Assembly: GCA_013397845.1 (NCBI GenBank)
Contig: VZTG01007783.1
Location: forward strand, 389,834 to 453,833
DNA: 64,000 bases
Direction: 5' to 3'
Source of the DNA: Melanocharis versteri
Lineage: Eukaryota > Chordata > Aves > Passeriformes > Melanocharitidae
The position numbers were made by a program, and so were the translations under genes. The first letter of the stretch is position 1, and every line of letters begins with the position of its first letter. Below the pieces are notes generated by a model, which saw nothing but the letters and a program-made list of their open reading frames with translations, did not search any database and was not told the origin of the DNA. Below, piece by piece: positions 27,785-40,900 of this stretch.

Positions 27785-28474
27785 TACTGAATTTTCAGAA
27801 TGACCAAACATACAGATGATTGTGGGAGATCCCAAAAGATATAGTAATTAAATGTCAGATGAAATTCAACACTGATGAATTCTAGGTGAGTACCCAGAAG
27901 AAACATAACCCTAACTAGCTTTATATGAGTGTGTACCTGAATGCTATTTATTGACCCTATCACCAGTTAGAAAAGGGATTGCGGTGGAGAAAATTTCTGT
28001 GGAAACTTAGCTCAGTGGCATCCAAAAAACCCCAAATACATCTGTGAACATTTGTGAAAGGAATGAAGAAAAAAATTGAAAAATGAACGCTGTTGCTTGA
28101 ATATACCTTGACCATGTAAGTCTTGCCACTCCACTTCTAAAGGAACACGGAAAAGATTCAGAGAAGTGGGACGTGGCTATTCCGAGATAAAAAGTGGCAT
28201 CTGTAAGAAGGAAAACCGCATGTACAAGGCCCCATCAGTGAGCAAAGTGCTGGAAGAATTTTGTGAAATAATGAGCACAAACAGGGATGAAAAAAAATGG
28301 AGAAGAACGCTCCATTTTTCAAAATAAAAACCCTAGGGAGCACTAAGTGAAGCCAGTGGTAAAAGAAAACATTTTTTTCACAAATATATAATGAAATGAT
28401 GGCACTTAGTGCCACAGGATGTCGTGGCACAGACAGTATAAAAAGGATTTAAAAAGGGAATGAGTGAAATAATG
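27785..28474 (+). mobile_element. Old CR1-type LINE 3' region
   Basis: Diverged sequence with the order of segments seen in older CR1 subfamilies: 'agtaattaaatgtcagatga', a pro-terminal 'caaagtgctggaagaatttt' block and the end 'tgccacaggatgtcgtggca' followed by 'aggatttaaaaaggg'. No reading frame survives. It lies about 350 bp upstream of the TRPA1 start. Confidence 0.6.
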
Positions 28475-28828
28475 GAAAATTGCTAGTTGACAGCTTTTAA
28501 ATAGGCTATATGGGGGGCGACGCTTGGTTTTGGCAGTCCTTAAGCTGCCGCTTGCCATAAACCATGAAAACATAGACAAAAAACCACCTCCTGTGACTCC
28601 TACTGCTTTTCCTAAGCCTCTGCCCAGTGCTCTACCTGACCTTTAGCAGGGCTGCTCATCTCACGTTAAGTAAACTGTTAGCTCCCCGAGTTACACCTTT
28701 CCGTAGAGACTGACTCAGTGACAGGCGCTTTAGGATTAACCCTGTAAAACACCTCATGCTGCTTCTTTCTCTACTCTTCCTACAGCTTTCCTACGCCTCC
28801 CCAAACCGTCCGGTCAAACTAATTCTGC
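28475..28828 (+). promoter_or_regulatory. TRPA1 proximal upstream region
   Basis: Unique sequence between the old CR1 tail and the exon 1 gap, rising in GC towards the gene. A consensus AP-1 heptamer TGACTCA lies at 28711-28717. I see no convincing TATA box, so a CpG-type promoter is more likely. Confidence 0.4.
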
Positions 28829-28829
28829 N
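28829..28829. other. Single-N contig join
   Basis: One N directly before the TRPA1 start codon. It marks a contig border, not one unknown base, because the preceding 30 bases recur at 29536-29565. Confidence 0.8.
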
Positions 28830-28949
28830 ATGAAGCGCTCTCTGCTGCGGCTGTGCCGGGCGCGGGAGAAGGCGGCCGCCTCCAGCGCCTACCAGGGCGT
28901 CGTGTGCGAGGCGGATGCCGCCTCCGTCGCCTCGCAGGATGTCTTCAAG
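28830..28949 (+). CDS. TRPA1: TRPA1 exon 1 (residues 1-40)
   Basis: Starts at the ATG directly after a single-N gap at 28829 and encodes MKRSLLRLCRAREK and then a QGVVCE motif, like human MKCSLRKMWRPGEK and QGVVYE. It ends VFK before the donor AAG|gtgcgt, phase 0. The upstream 5' UTR is probably the misplaced contig at 29520-29785. Confidence 0.9.
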
Positions 28950-31900
28950 GTGCGTGCGGAGGGGCGGCGGGCCCGGGGCCGGGGGCGAGCGTGCCGAGGG
29001 TCTGTGCGCGGGATCGGCAGGGCTTGTGTCCCGGGGACCCGTTCCTGCAGGAGACCTTGTCCCGGGGGGCTCTGTGCGGGATGGGAGACAGGCTGGGAGT
29101 TGCCCTGGCCGTGGGGNNNNNNNNNNNNNNNNNNNNNNNNNNNNNNNNNNNNNNNNNNNNNNNNNNNNNNNNNNNNNNNNNNNNNNNNNNNNNNNNNNNN
29201 NNNNNNNNNNNNNNNNNNNNNNNNNNNNNNNNNNNNNNNNNNNNNNNNNNNNNNNNNNNNNNNNNNNNNNNNNNNNNNNNNNNNNNNNNNNNNNNNNNNN
29301 NNNNNNNNNNNNNNNNNNNNNNNNNNNNNNNNNNNNNNNNNNNNNNNNNNNNNNNNNNNNNNNNNNNNNNNNNNNNNNNNNNNNNNNNNNNNNNNNNNNN
29401 NNNNNNNNNNNNNNNNNNNNNNNNNNNNNNNNNNNNNNNNNNNNNNNNNNNNNNNNNNNNNNNNNNNNNNNNNNNNNNNNNNNNNNNNNNNNNNNNNNNN
29501 NNNNNNNNNNNNNNNNNNNCACGCTTCCCTCCCCCCCCCCAACCCGCCCGGTCAAGCTAATTCTGCAAGGAAAGGTTACGGCTCCAAAGAGCAGCTATCG
29601 GTAGAAAACTCGAGCCGCTGTTTTAGAGGCGGGAGGGCCGTGCAGGTTTAGGTCGCGCCGGTTCAGGCGGCGGCCCCTGACGGGCACGGGCGTTCTGCTG
29701 CCGCGGGTCCGCCCGGAGCTGCGCGCCCGCGGAGGCAGCCGCCGCCCGGCGGGATGCCCGCCCCGGCGGGATGGCCCCCGCCTGCNTTCCTGCAGGAGAC
29801 CTTGTCCCGGGAGGCTCTGTGCGGGATGGGAGACAGGCTGGGAGTTGCCCTGGCCGTGGGGTGTGAAGGCACAGGACACTGATGTTGTGCGGCAAGGTGG
29901 GGGAGCAGGCGAAGGAGGATGTGGATGGCAGGCTGCTGACACAGAACTCACATCCCCCCTGGGCACACGAAGAGACCTCCTCTTACAGGGAAGTCCCGAT
30001 GTCACGATGGAAATGAATAGATTGTCTAACAAAACTGACGCGGAAGAAAAGTTTAGAAGCGCTGGAACGGAAGGGAAAGGGAACCAGCAGTGCAACCTAC
30101 AAAAGTGAGATTGCAGCCACGAAGGACGTAATATCTTCCCGTTTTAATAGAGAATAGAATAAGAAGTCATATATTTGTATTGCTGCTAGGGAGACCTAGA
30201 CCAAACTTTAGCGAGGCCTTTTTTAAGGGTAAGAATAATTAAGCAAAGGAAGAGTTTGCTTACAGGATGGAAGACTTGGATAACTTTGGAGATTTTTAAC
30301 AGCGGGCTAAACAAATTTGACAAAGTTTGTAGATGGGTTTAAATACCTCCTGAGGTCGTTTCCATTCACATATGTTTTCTGCGTGCTAGCTGTAGACCTG
30401 AGCAGCACCTCTTCAGCATAATGTGGCTTTCACTCTGGAGGGTGATCTGTCACTACAAAGCTGTTCAGGCACAGGGCAAAGGAGCTGCTGTTGTTTAAAA
30501 TAGCTTGCTTTGCTGTTTTTAACCAACCCAAGTACTGAGAGCACCTAACTGACTTCTTTCTTCCTTATTTTGTTAGTGAAACACTGCAGTATTGGCTGAT
30601 AAATCCTACTTTTGTCGATAGAAATTATCATTAGGTCACATTTTGTATTACACTGAGAAATAAATCCAGTGTTAAAAGTGGAAAAATGTGGTCTAGATCA
30701 ATAGAAATAGTAAAGGTAGAATATTAGAAGGAACAGAAAGTACTGGGCTCTCTAATAAGGTTTTCTTAGGCAGATTTTTGATGTGTTTAAAATGTATAGA
30801 TACTTGTGTGTGTAATTGAGCTGTTATTTTTGTGACAGTTGATTCATCTTAAATATCCTTTCCACAATTACGTCACGTTTTCAATTAGCTTTTTCTGATT
30901 GCACTTTTGAAGCAGACATTAGCACTGTATTTGGCCTCAGTCTCATAAATGTTTAAACACATTTGTAACATTATTGACAGGAGTAACCTCCCTGAGGTCA
31001 GTGGGAGTGTTAAGCTGAATGAAGCTAAACACGTGCTCAAGCACATGAATGGGCTGCCCGGTAATGTATATTTGCTTAAGGACAGCAAAAATTGTTAAGT
31101 GTTTGTGACTCAGGGGATCCTGAAGAGCAAAGTTTTCCTTTTCTTTTGCAGGTGTGAAGGGAGCAGTGATTTTAGGGAATTCCCTTTTTTTATTCTTTGC
31201 TTGCTTACAGACCTTTTGAAGGTTTGCATTACTTTAGATAAGCATTTTTCTCCTTTTTTCCCACCCAATGTAGTTGAACTGTTCTTCTTTTTTATTCTCC
31301 CTTAATTTTTAGTATCTGTCTCTTGAATTCCGGCCCATTCTACTGCAATCATGTTATTCTACCCCTTTTCTTGACATAGAAATACAGGGTTTGGATCACT
31401 GTAACAAAAATATTTGGAGAATATCATAAAATAATAATCAGCAGAGTTTCCATAGCGGGCTTTGGTTGTAAAGCATAGTACCTGGAATGTATCAAGCTGT
31501 CAGTGGGCTCACTGGGAAGATACTGGGTTGTTTCACGTGGAGATAATAGTCTGATGTTCTAAGCATGCTGCTGAAATTAAAAAATATATTAGTTTCTCTG
31601 ACACAAAGAACATCACAGAAGCCCGATGGCTGAACTTGAAAGCCAAGGACACAGTGTCAGTCTCTGTAAAAAGATCTAAAAAAAAGAAATTTATCAAGAT
31701 TATTAATTTTCCTCTCAGTTGAATTCATTTGAAGTGGCCACTGCAAGGAAGAGTATAAAAACGTAAGTGATTAATTTGCTTGTTTGAGATTTTCCGTGGT
31801 GAAGGAAGGATCTTGAGCTCACTGCAGAAGAGAAAACAATGTATTCAAGATGATTTTCAGTTTTGTTCATTTTGCACTGTTTCTCATCTGGATCTTATAT

Positions 31901-34900
31901 TGCAGTCAGTTAAACCAATCAGAGTTTCAGTGTCGGCTCAATCTGATCAGGATTTGTGAACTTCTGTATGAACCCGAACAACTGGGCGGGAGTTATTGAG
32001 TGGTAACATGCCCACAAAAACACATTATAGCATTGCTAACTTCCTGCCTTTTAGGAGAATGAGAAAATGAGAATGTTTTTACCCAAAACAGGTTATTTCT
32101 GATGGAAGTGCCTGTAGGCTGCGGAGCTTCATTAAGAAGAATCGTTCTGGGCTTACAAAAGTGGATGAATTAAATGCCACCCCGCTGCATCACGCTGCGG
32201 AAGGAGGACAAATAGAACTAATGCAGTTAATCATAGATGATTCTTCCTCTGAAGGTAACATGCATTTTATGAACTACTTTATTTAGCAGAATGAAAAAGT
32301 TCAATAACCAAGGTGTCCGTTACCCAGCTGAAACAGGACTGATAAGTGTTATCTCCATTTATAGATTAAAATATAATTCAAACTGTAAGCCACAGTTTGC
32401 ACTGTCTCAGGTTTGGGTTTGGGTCACCCTTGTTATGTAGAACTGTTTTCTCGCTAATGCAGTGAATGAATATGTCTTACTTTGTTTGACACTCAGCTAG
32501 ATCATCTTCAGATATGAAAAAGAAAACTGCAATGATTGAACAGAACACTTGACTTTCTGTCTTCCTTACTCATGTCATGTGTCTGTTATATAATAAGCAT
32601 TGTGAACTACATCGGACTCCACTGATAGACTGTAGGCTACTGAGAAAACCTACAATGGCCCTGAAAAGCTTGGTTTTTTTCACCTGTAGATGGCCAATCA
32701 AATTTTAGATTATTCTGGCTGAAATATATTTTTTTTATTTTCCATCTGTCATTTTTTGTCCTAATTTTTTAGGCTATTTGTTGAAGTTTATCTTCAGTTT
32801 TAGAGCTCAAAATGTGTGTGTAGAACAGATCATTTTTATAACTGGTGTGAATTGGTTTACTTTTGTGTTCTGAAGTGAAACAGAGTAGATATGGTCTTTA
32901 ATTTTCTTACAGTTTGCAAGCACTTATTTGTTGCATCTTATTTCAGTTCTTCGCACTCATTTATTCTGTGCAGCCTCTAAAGAAATAGCTGCGAAGTCAA
33001 ATAAAATAGGAAAAAAGAACAGTCAAGGAGAGAGGGAAATCATGTAACTCTCAGTGTGAGAGAAAAAATATGTATAATAATGGGCAAGAAACAGACAGGT
33101 TTCACTTCTCTCATTTCTCTCACAAATACTGTATATTCAGCACAACATTAAATCAATTTAACACAATGCACTGCAACTCATGAAATCTTTTCCTTTCCTT
33201 TTTCAAAGAACTGCACTAGCACAGACCAAAACCTGACACTGAAGACACCTTTTTTTTTGTTTTCAGTGCAATCAGAACATTTGATGGTTTTGCTTTGGTT
33301 TTTGTTTTGTTTTGTTTTCTCTCCTTTGACCTAGTATTAAATGTGATGGATTCTTCTGGAAATACCCCACTGCACTGGGCCACAAAGAAAAACCAGATTG
33401 AAAGCGTTCGTTTGCTTCTCAGCAGAGGGGCCAATCCAAACATTCTCAACTCCAATATGATGGCACCTTTGCATATGGCTGTTCAGTCCCTGCACAATGA
33501 AATCGTCAGGGTAAGTCTGAAGTCCGCGTAAATGTACACACTTGATAAGAAGCTCAGCAGCAGCCACCTGCGGAGCACCCAGGCCTTGAGGATATCTGCC
33601 GTATCTCCTCATATGTTTTCTTTAGCGAGCAGAATGTGTAACATGATGCCTACAGATACGTTTGTGTCTTCTTAGTGCTGCCAGTAAAAAGTAACTTACT
33701 GATTTATAGAAATACTGATGTTCGTGCTATAATAGTTGTCATTATGTTTCACAGGAAATGCTTTTCAGTTTTCCAGACACAAGGAACTTTTTTAAAATGA
33801 CAGAAATGTCATGTAGGCGTGTGTTATTTCAAATTACAATGTTCTGTTGGTTTTTTCTTTGCAATTGTATAGGACGTCCTAGAAGTATGAACACTTTCTT
33901 GAAACTAGCATATTTTTAAAGTAAAAAACAGATTAAAACTAGTCATCAAGCACAGTTCTTGAAATCAGCATTCCAATAATCAACTAAATGGTAGCAGAAC
34001 TTAATCTGCAATTAAAAATCAAAAAAATATATTGCGAAGAAATTACTAAGGTGTCCATGTTGAACCTTGTGAAATAGTGATAGCTTTGAGATTTTACACA
34101 GCATAATTTTTTAACCATTTGTCTAAGTGCCATGAGAATGTTTTCACTTCATATGCAGCATAGGGATAGAATTTTAGAATTTGTAAAGTTCTTAAGTTTT
34201 TTAGATTAATACAACCTTAAAATTGCACCACTCCGTTTTCTCTCTAAATTTGTCCCTTTTTCTCATTCATCCACACAAAAGAAAGAAACACATGTTATCT
34301 GTATTCACGACTCAGAGTTCTTTAGAAATGCTTCAGTGTCCTCAAATCTTTTTATAAAATCTGTATTTATTATGAATTAAGAACAATGAAATCTGAAATC
34401 AATGACATTTTTTAAATGGGCTTTTTATCAGCTTCTGTGCCTCAGTTCTTGACTAAATCTGTGCTCTCATTTTTTCCCCACTCTGTTGTTTATTCAAACT
34501 AATTGTCCCTTGGTTTTTATTGCCAAATTGCCTGAGAGTGATTAAAATGTACCAGTTCCTCTAATACATAAAAAATAAATAACCAAAATTACTGAAAGAC
34601 AATTAAATAAGTATGTAGCTAGGGGAATAAATAAGCAGTGCAGTATAGTCATTATCCTTTCCAGATCCTTTGCGTCTCAAAAAGTGCTGGAAGGAGTCAT
34701 AGAGATAATTCATTATACTGATAGTTCAGTGTCAGCTGTTAACATAGAGACTGAAGCAGAATTTCAGGACTGCAAGGTCCCAGTTTTCATCAAGCCCCAT
34801 CTCCACTCATTTTACTGTTCAATTGAGCAGATTCCTAACTGAGCAGATTCCACAACATTGCCACTTGCCAGGGAATTTTCTGTCGAAAACCTCAGTTGAA

Positions 34901-37900
34901 AATCCTTATCTGCAATGTGATACAGAAAATGCTTTCTCCCTTATCGAGAAATTGTTAAACCAGACTGAAGTCTAAAATACTTTGCAGCTATGTGCAGAGT
35001 TTAACCTAGGTACCTGGCTGTCTGCTTGAAAGAATGATACTTCATATCTGTTCATACATGCATTTTTCACCAGCATATTTTTGCATTCTCCTGCATTTTG
35101 TCCCTCCTCTGCCTATGCACTGGGGGCTTTTGGCATGCAAAATGCATAAGTTGCAAGGGTGCTATGGGTTGTAAACAACAAAAATAATGGAATAGGCTTT
35201 TGTTGTTGTGTTTGCCTTACGATTGACTGAATGTTTTCTTAAATATTTAGATTTTAGTCCAACATAGCAGTACAGATGTTAACTTGGAAGGTGAAGCAGG
35301 GAACACACCTATAATTGTAGCATGTTACAAGGACAATCCCGAAGCACTGACACTCCTGGTAGGTATAATTATCCATTATCTTTTGAGGTGATTCTTTCTA
35401 CCTTGATGCAGTGTTATTCTGTTCCTGGGTTCTGTCTTTGTTCAGTGCTGGAAGGTTAATCGTGGACCTGGTCTTCAAGTGGCTTTGCATGGGTTACCAA
35501 GAAACTTTAATCTTTTAAGAGGGTATATAATATCTATATCCATCTGAGTGGCAAACTTAAGGAAAAAACCTGATTTTGAAGGTTATGAGAAGACAGAATG
35601 AAGCACATGCATTGTGTGGCTGTAACATGCAAAAGATACTTGTATATAAACTTCATAACACATATGCAAGGTAAAAAAAAAAGGAGACAGCTACCCAGGA
35701 GACTGTATCTGTATGTTCATTTGTCATATTTTTCTGTATGTCATTAAGCTGTATTGAGAAATTATTTTTCAGATTGAAAATGGAGGGAAAATATGTAAAC
35801 CAAACAAAACAGGATGTATGCCTATCCATGCAGCGGCATTTTCAGGTGCAAAAACATGTCTGGAAATTCTTTTGAAAAAAGGTAAATGCAATGTTCCCAA
35901 GCAGTGAGTACCAATTTGCTGCTTTAGTTCTCAAATAATTGTGAAAACAAGCAAATATAACTGGGTTTGAACTTACAAGAAGTTATTGCTGTTGTTCCTA
36001 TGGGCAATTTATGCTGACAACTTTTGTATGATTGCAGCAGCAAACTAGCTGCATTCCTTAATGTATGTTCATCCATTGTTTAATGATAGATGTGGCAGGT
36101 TTGTATTTTGAGAGGGGAGGATATTATTCCACACTGAATATGCTTGGTTTGAAAGCCTTTATATCTTCTGTTATCTCATTCTCACTTTAAAAAAATCTGT
36201 TTATTTTCATCTCCCAGGTGAAGAATTGGGTCACTCTGCTAAAACCCACATCAATTTTACCAATAACGGAAAGTGCAGTCCACTTCATTTGGCGGTTCAG
36301 AGTGGCGACCTTGAAATGATTAAAATGTGCATTGAATTTGGAGCCCAAATTGATCTAAAACAGGTAAAACTTAGAGTGGAGCAAAGTGTCATTTTGATAA
36401 AACCTAGGTATCTCTAAATCTCTGAGTAGTAAAAAAAAGATGAGCAGTAATCATTGTTAATTGTCTCTTCCAATGTGAAACCGAAGGAGCAGCAAATGAA
36501 AGTAAATCTCTCATTCAAACCAGGCGAAATGTGACGTTTCTTTACACAAGTTACATGGGGTCATCCCTTCCCAGAAGTGGGATCTTCAGTCTGACCCTTT
36601 CTGATCATTCTTGTTTATCCTCAGCCTTGCCTTGACCTTTACGGTATCTTCTTTGTAAGCAAACAAAAAATTCGTGATGCTGCTGCTGCTTCCATGGTGT
36701 AGCACTGCTGGTGTAAGGGTCTGTGCCCAGCTTCATTCATGAATAAACATTTTAAAAAATACACATCATTAATCAAAATGTTTGTAAGGATGAAATCAAC
36801 TCATGAGTGCAAAACTAATCATAGCTTTGTCTTTTACTGGTTTGATTCTTTGAACACACAGCTTTTGAATGAGGTGATTTATGCGGCTGATTTTTTGAGG
36901 GGTAAAACTGTTTTGAGAATGCTTATGGCATTGTGGAAAAGCCCATTCCAATGCATTCACCAAAATCTTCCTGCTCTAAAAATGAGAAAGTCAAAACCCT
37001 CAGGCAGATATCAAATCTGGTTTGTCTCATCTGGCTAAACAAAGTCGTGCTTTGACAAATATTGTTCTAATCATCTGTAAATTGCTTAATTATTTTATGA
37101 GTGTCTAGTTTATAATAGTTTTATAGCATAGTGGACAATATTAGTTTTCACCTACAGAAAAGTTGATTTAAGAATTACTTCTAGGGAGGATTCCATTTTA
37201 GGAAGTAAATGACATTTTAAAATAATGCATTTTCTGCATTATATAGGCCCATTGTTTGCTTATTCATTTGCATTGGCCTAGATATGGTTTTCTGTAGCTT
37301 TCATTGGCTTCAACTCTTGTATTAAAGGGTGCTGCATCTGTCTGGTTTTTAATTAAACTACGAAAGATTGTTAAGTGTATAATTATCCCAAATCTTAGGG
37401 AGTTGGCATGGAGTGATAAGAAGCTTCATGTAATCCTTTAAAACTATCTCTTTAGTCTTTTCTGGTTTTGTCAATCTCTTTAGAATTCTACTACAGTAAA
37501 AGACTAAAGCTTTATTACTCACATAGAAATTCAGGCATTATGAATTACGAATCCTGCGCTAGTTCACTAGTGTGTTTAATGGATTGGAAGTTAGGTTTCT
37601 GAGGTTTAAATATTTTGTCTTTAAATATTTTGTCTTGTTTTCCCATTTGCAGAATGAAAAATGCACAGCACTTCATTTTGCTGCCACTCAAGGAGCAACA
37701 GAGATTGTAAAGCTGATGATATCATCCTATGCTGGTGAGGAATCCATTATTGATGCTGTAGATGGGAATAAGGAAACATTGCTTCACAGGTAGGAAGCTG
37801 CTGTGCCAGAATTCACTATAAATTGTGAGCCGTGATATTCCTAGTTATTCCGTGCATTTGGAACACCCTTCCACATAATTTGAATCTTCTCCATGGTATG

Positions 37901-40900
37901 GGAGGTGGTTTTACTGCAGTATAAAAGAGTCAAAAATTTGGTCAGAATGTTAAAAATCTTGGTGCTGATACCAAAATCAAAACAGTTCCAGTTCCCTTGG
38001 AACCATGTCAAGGAATGGTCACTAACAGTTTGCATTGAAAATTTACTCCAGTGAAGTAGTAGGGGAACAAGTTTATGGAATTTTTAACATCTTTTGACAA
38101 TGTGGAAGAAATGCCCTTACCTAATGGGTTGATGTTCTCCAGAAAATGAGTAAAAAATAATATAAATTGTTTAAAAGAATATTTTCTTTTATTTTCCAAA
38201 AAAACTTATACCTGGCCAGGTAAAAGGAAATGTTGGTGTACTTCCCTGTACTTCAAAGTTGCAGATGATGCTTGTGTATGTAATAATTCTCAAGACTTCT
38301 AGTCTTTCACGCTCCATTTAAAACCAGAGCACTGGACTGTGGAGAAGTTTCCTCAGTCTTAGTTAAACATGCTGGCTCCCAGCTCTGTGGAATATATTTC
38401 CCCATCTATACATTTTTTGCAAGAAAGATATGTTTTGCTGTGTTTAACGATAATCATTTGACAGTGTTATTTTACAAGAAGTTTTACTGCATGAAATAAG
38501 TTGTAGAAGCAGTGGAGATGATTGTTCTTTGGACACAGTATAAAGTGGAACGATTCAAAGATAATTGAAGACATTAAAAGAGTTTGTTGTAAAGTTTGGA
38601 TAATGTTTGGGTACACTTGGAGATGTTACCATGGAAGGACATGATTGAAGACAAAGTGATGACAGAATGCGAAAGCAAATTGTGCAGACACATGTACTAC
38701 TTAATAGATAACTGCCTGCCTTATCCATGAACATTATTGTCCTTGAAAAAAGCTTGGTAAAAAGGACAACACTATTTTAGTCCCTGTGTCTGTGAAACAC
38801 TAAAAATTATATTATCAAGAATCATCAGGAAGGTAGAAAGTCACCCAAATATCTGAGAATGTAAAAAAACTGAGTAGGAGCATTAACTTGTTGAGAAGCA
38901 AAGCAGCAGTGAAGCATAGGTAGGACTTAATGTTTTGCATTCCCACTATCATGTTTCCATGTAAATATTTCATAAAATGACTTTGCTTTCTCCTCAGTCA
39001 CCTTGGAGTTCATTTGAGTGTTTGTGAAGCATTCAGTATTAATGTGTGGCTGGAAGGGTCCACTATAGATAATTGAGGCATCTCTACATATTTGGAACCG
39101 TGACTTGATTTTCAAAATTCGTCTCTTGAGTGATCGGTTCTAACTATAGTACACCCAATGTTATTATTACCTCTTATAATGCTAAGGCAACTGTTATCAT
39201 TTGAGATACATTACAACCTTGGAACTGTCCTTCTGTATTGCTTATTGAGTCAAAACATTTCACAGAGGTCTGACTTGTGAAAACATTTTGTCTGCATGTA
39301 TTTACTGTGCTATACTTTCATGCTTTGACCAGTTTTTCCTGTAATACGTAGTTCAGTGTCGTACTGTAGGATTAAACCTGAGAAGTTTCCAAGAGTATAG
39401 ACAGCTTTAAAATGCTTTTGGTAAATGACAACAATTTTCTGTCAGTATATTTAGCTAATGCTGCTGACTATACTCCAAATGCCCAATTTCTACCAATCAG
39501 TTTGTTCATATTTTTTCAAGCAGACTTGCCTGCCACAGTCAGAATACGTGCTTAGCCGTTGCCATTTTAACCTCACGCTGGCATTATTGCACGAAATACA
39601 ACAAAATTATTTTTGAATAATGAGATGAATTTGAGGCTCCATGCATGCTTGGAACAAACTGCATATGAAATTTATGGAATTCTGTATTGACTTTGTGTGG
39701 AACATTGAAAGATTTGACATATGAAATTACTGGTTCTCTTAAAAATGGGTGGTAAAATGGCCATTTACCTACCAGTGAGGTCTTTGTTTCCTGCAGTGAG
39801 TTTCAAATGTAGTAACTGAACTGAACATAGTTTGAAAAGAGAACTCCATGAGAAAAATAAAAATAATTTATTAAAATGAAATCTGTAATAAGAGTATCTC
39901 TGTCTCTTTATTTTTAAATTGATTTATTTGAAAATATTAGAAAATGGAGAAGAATGCTATCCTTTGGCTTGAAACTTCTTTGTCCTTTCTAATATTACTG
40001 TCTTTTTGCGTTTTTCTCCACAGAACAGCATTGTTTGATCATTATGAACTGGCGGAGTATTTGATTTCAATGGTAAATATTTAATCAAGCAATGTGTTTA
40101 GAGAGATTATTGCTATCTATTACTGCAGATTTGCATGGAGAAATTAAAGTAGAATGTGTTTTCAGGATTAGGCTATTTAGATACGTAGACATATACATTT
40201 CATAATGTATGATTGAGAGTTACAGTACAACAGTAGTTGTGGATCCATAATATTGACCCACAGTTACAGTGGATGAAATCTCACATTTTTATTTCCCTTT
40301 TACTTAGTCAGTAAGTTTCATAAACATCTTTTACCAAATATGGTGAAGTGGTCTGCTCATACTACACTTTTCAAACATGAAATAGAAAATAAATGCTAAA
40401 CATGCATTGAATTTCACCTGATTTTTTTCAAGAAATAAATCCTTTCTTTAAAGAATGTACATATGATTACGATGGGATCACATAGCCATATATCAAAGTT
40501 TGTGCATGATCTAGAAATACTTTTTATTATGTGTGGTTTGTTTGTATTTTCTTCACTGAATAATTACGAAGAACAAAGAAAAGAAATGTGTAATCAGGGA
40601 TGTTACTGGCTGTGCTCCCAATGTCCATTTGTGCCAATTAAACCAAGGCTCATATAATCATTTTGCCCCCCACTCAGCTGAGGACATTTTCAGAAATCAC
40701 CAGATTTCTTTTTTGTTTTATGTGTGTTTAGGGTTTTTACTTCATTTCATGGCAATTATGCTAAAAGAATTTCTCTTCTACATACAGTTTTGCTTTTCTC
40801 AGAAAGTCTGTTATAGGGATTTGATTTAGTTAGAACTAGATGTCGTGCTTACTTTTGATTCAAATGTGAAATGGTGAAGTTTGACTACTTAAACTTATCT

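Larger units (their letters stand above)
28950..32091 (+). other. TRPA1: TRPA1 intron 1 (contains the assembly gaps)
   Basis: A GC-rich first part with gaps and misplaced promoter contig, then ordinary AT-rich intron from about 30.1 kb. No other exon is apparent. True length is uncertain because of the gaps. Confidence 0.7.

Noticed and set aside
28791..29651. Long reading frames of 217-273 codons on both strands around the N gap
   Set aside because: They run through the N run, which cannot contain a stop by construction. Only the first 40 codons of the 28830 frame are real (TRPA1 exon 1).
29595..30095. 166-codon minus-strand frame
   Set aside because: It crosses an N join and lies in CpG-rich DNA poor in stops. 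No protein family is recognisable.
36739..37038. 99-codon plus frame in intron 6
   Set aside because: No splice sites in phase with TRPA1 and no homology to any TRPA1 region. Exons 6 and 7 already join in phase.
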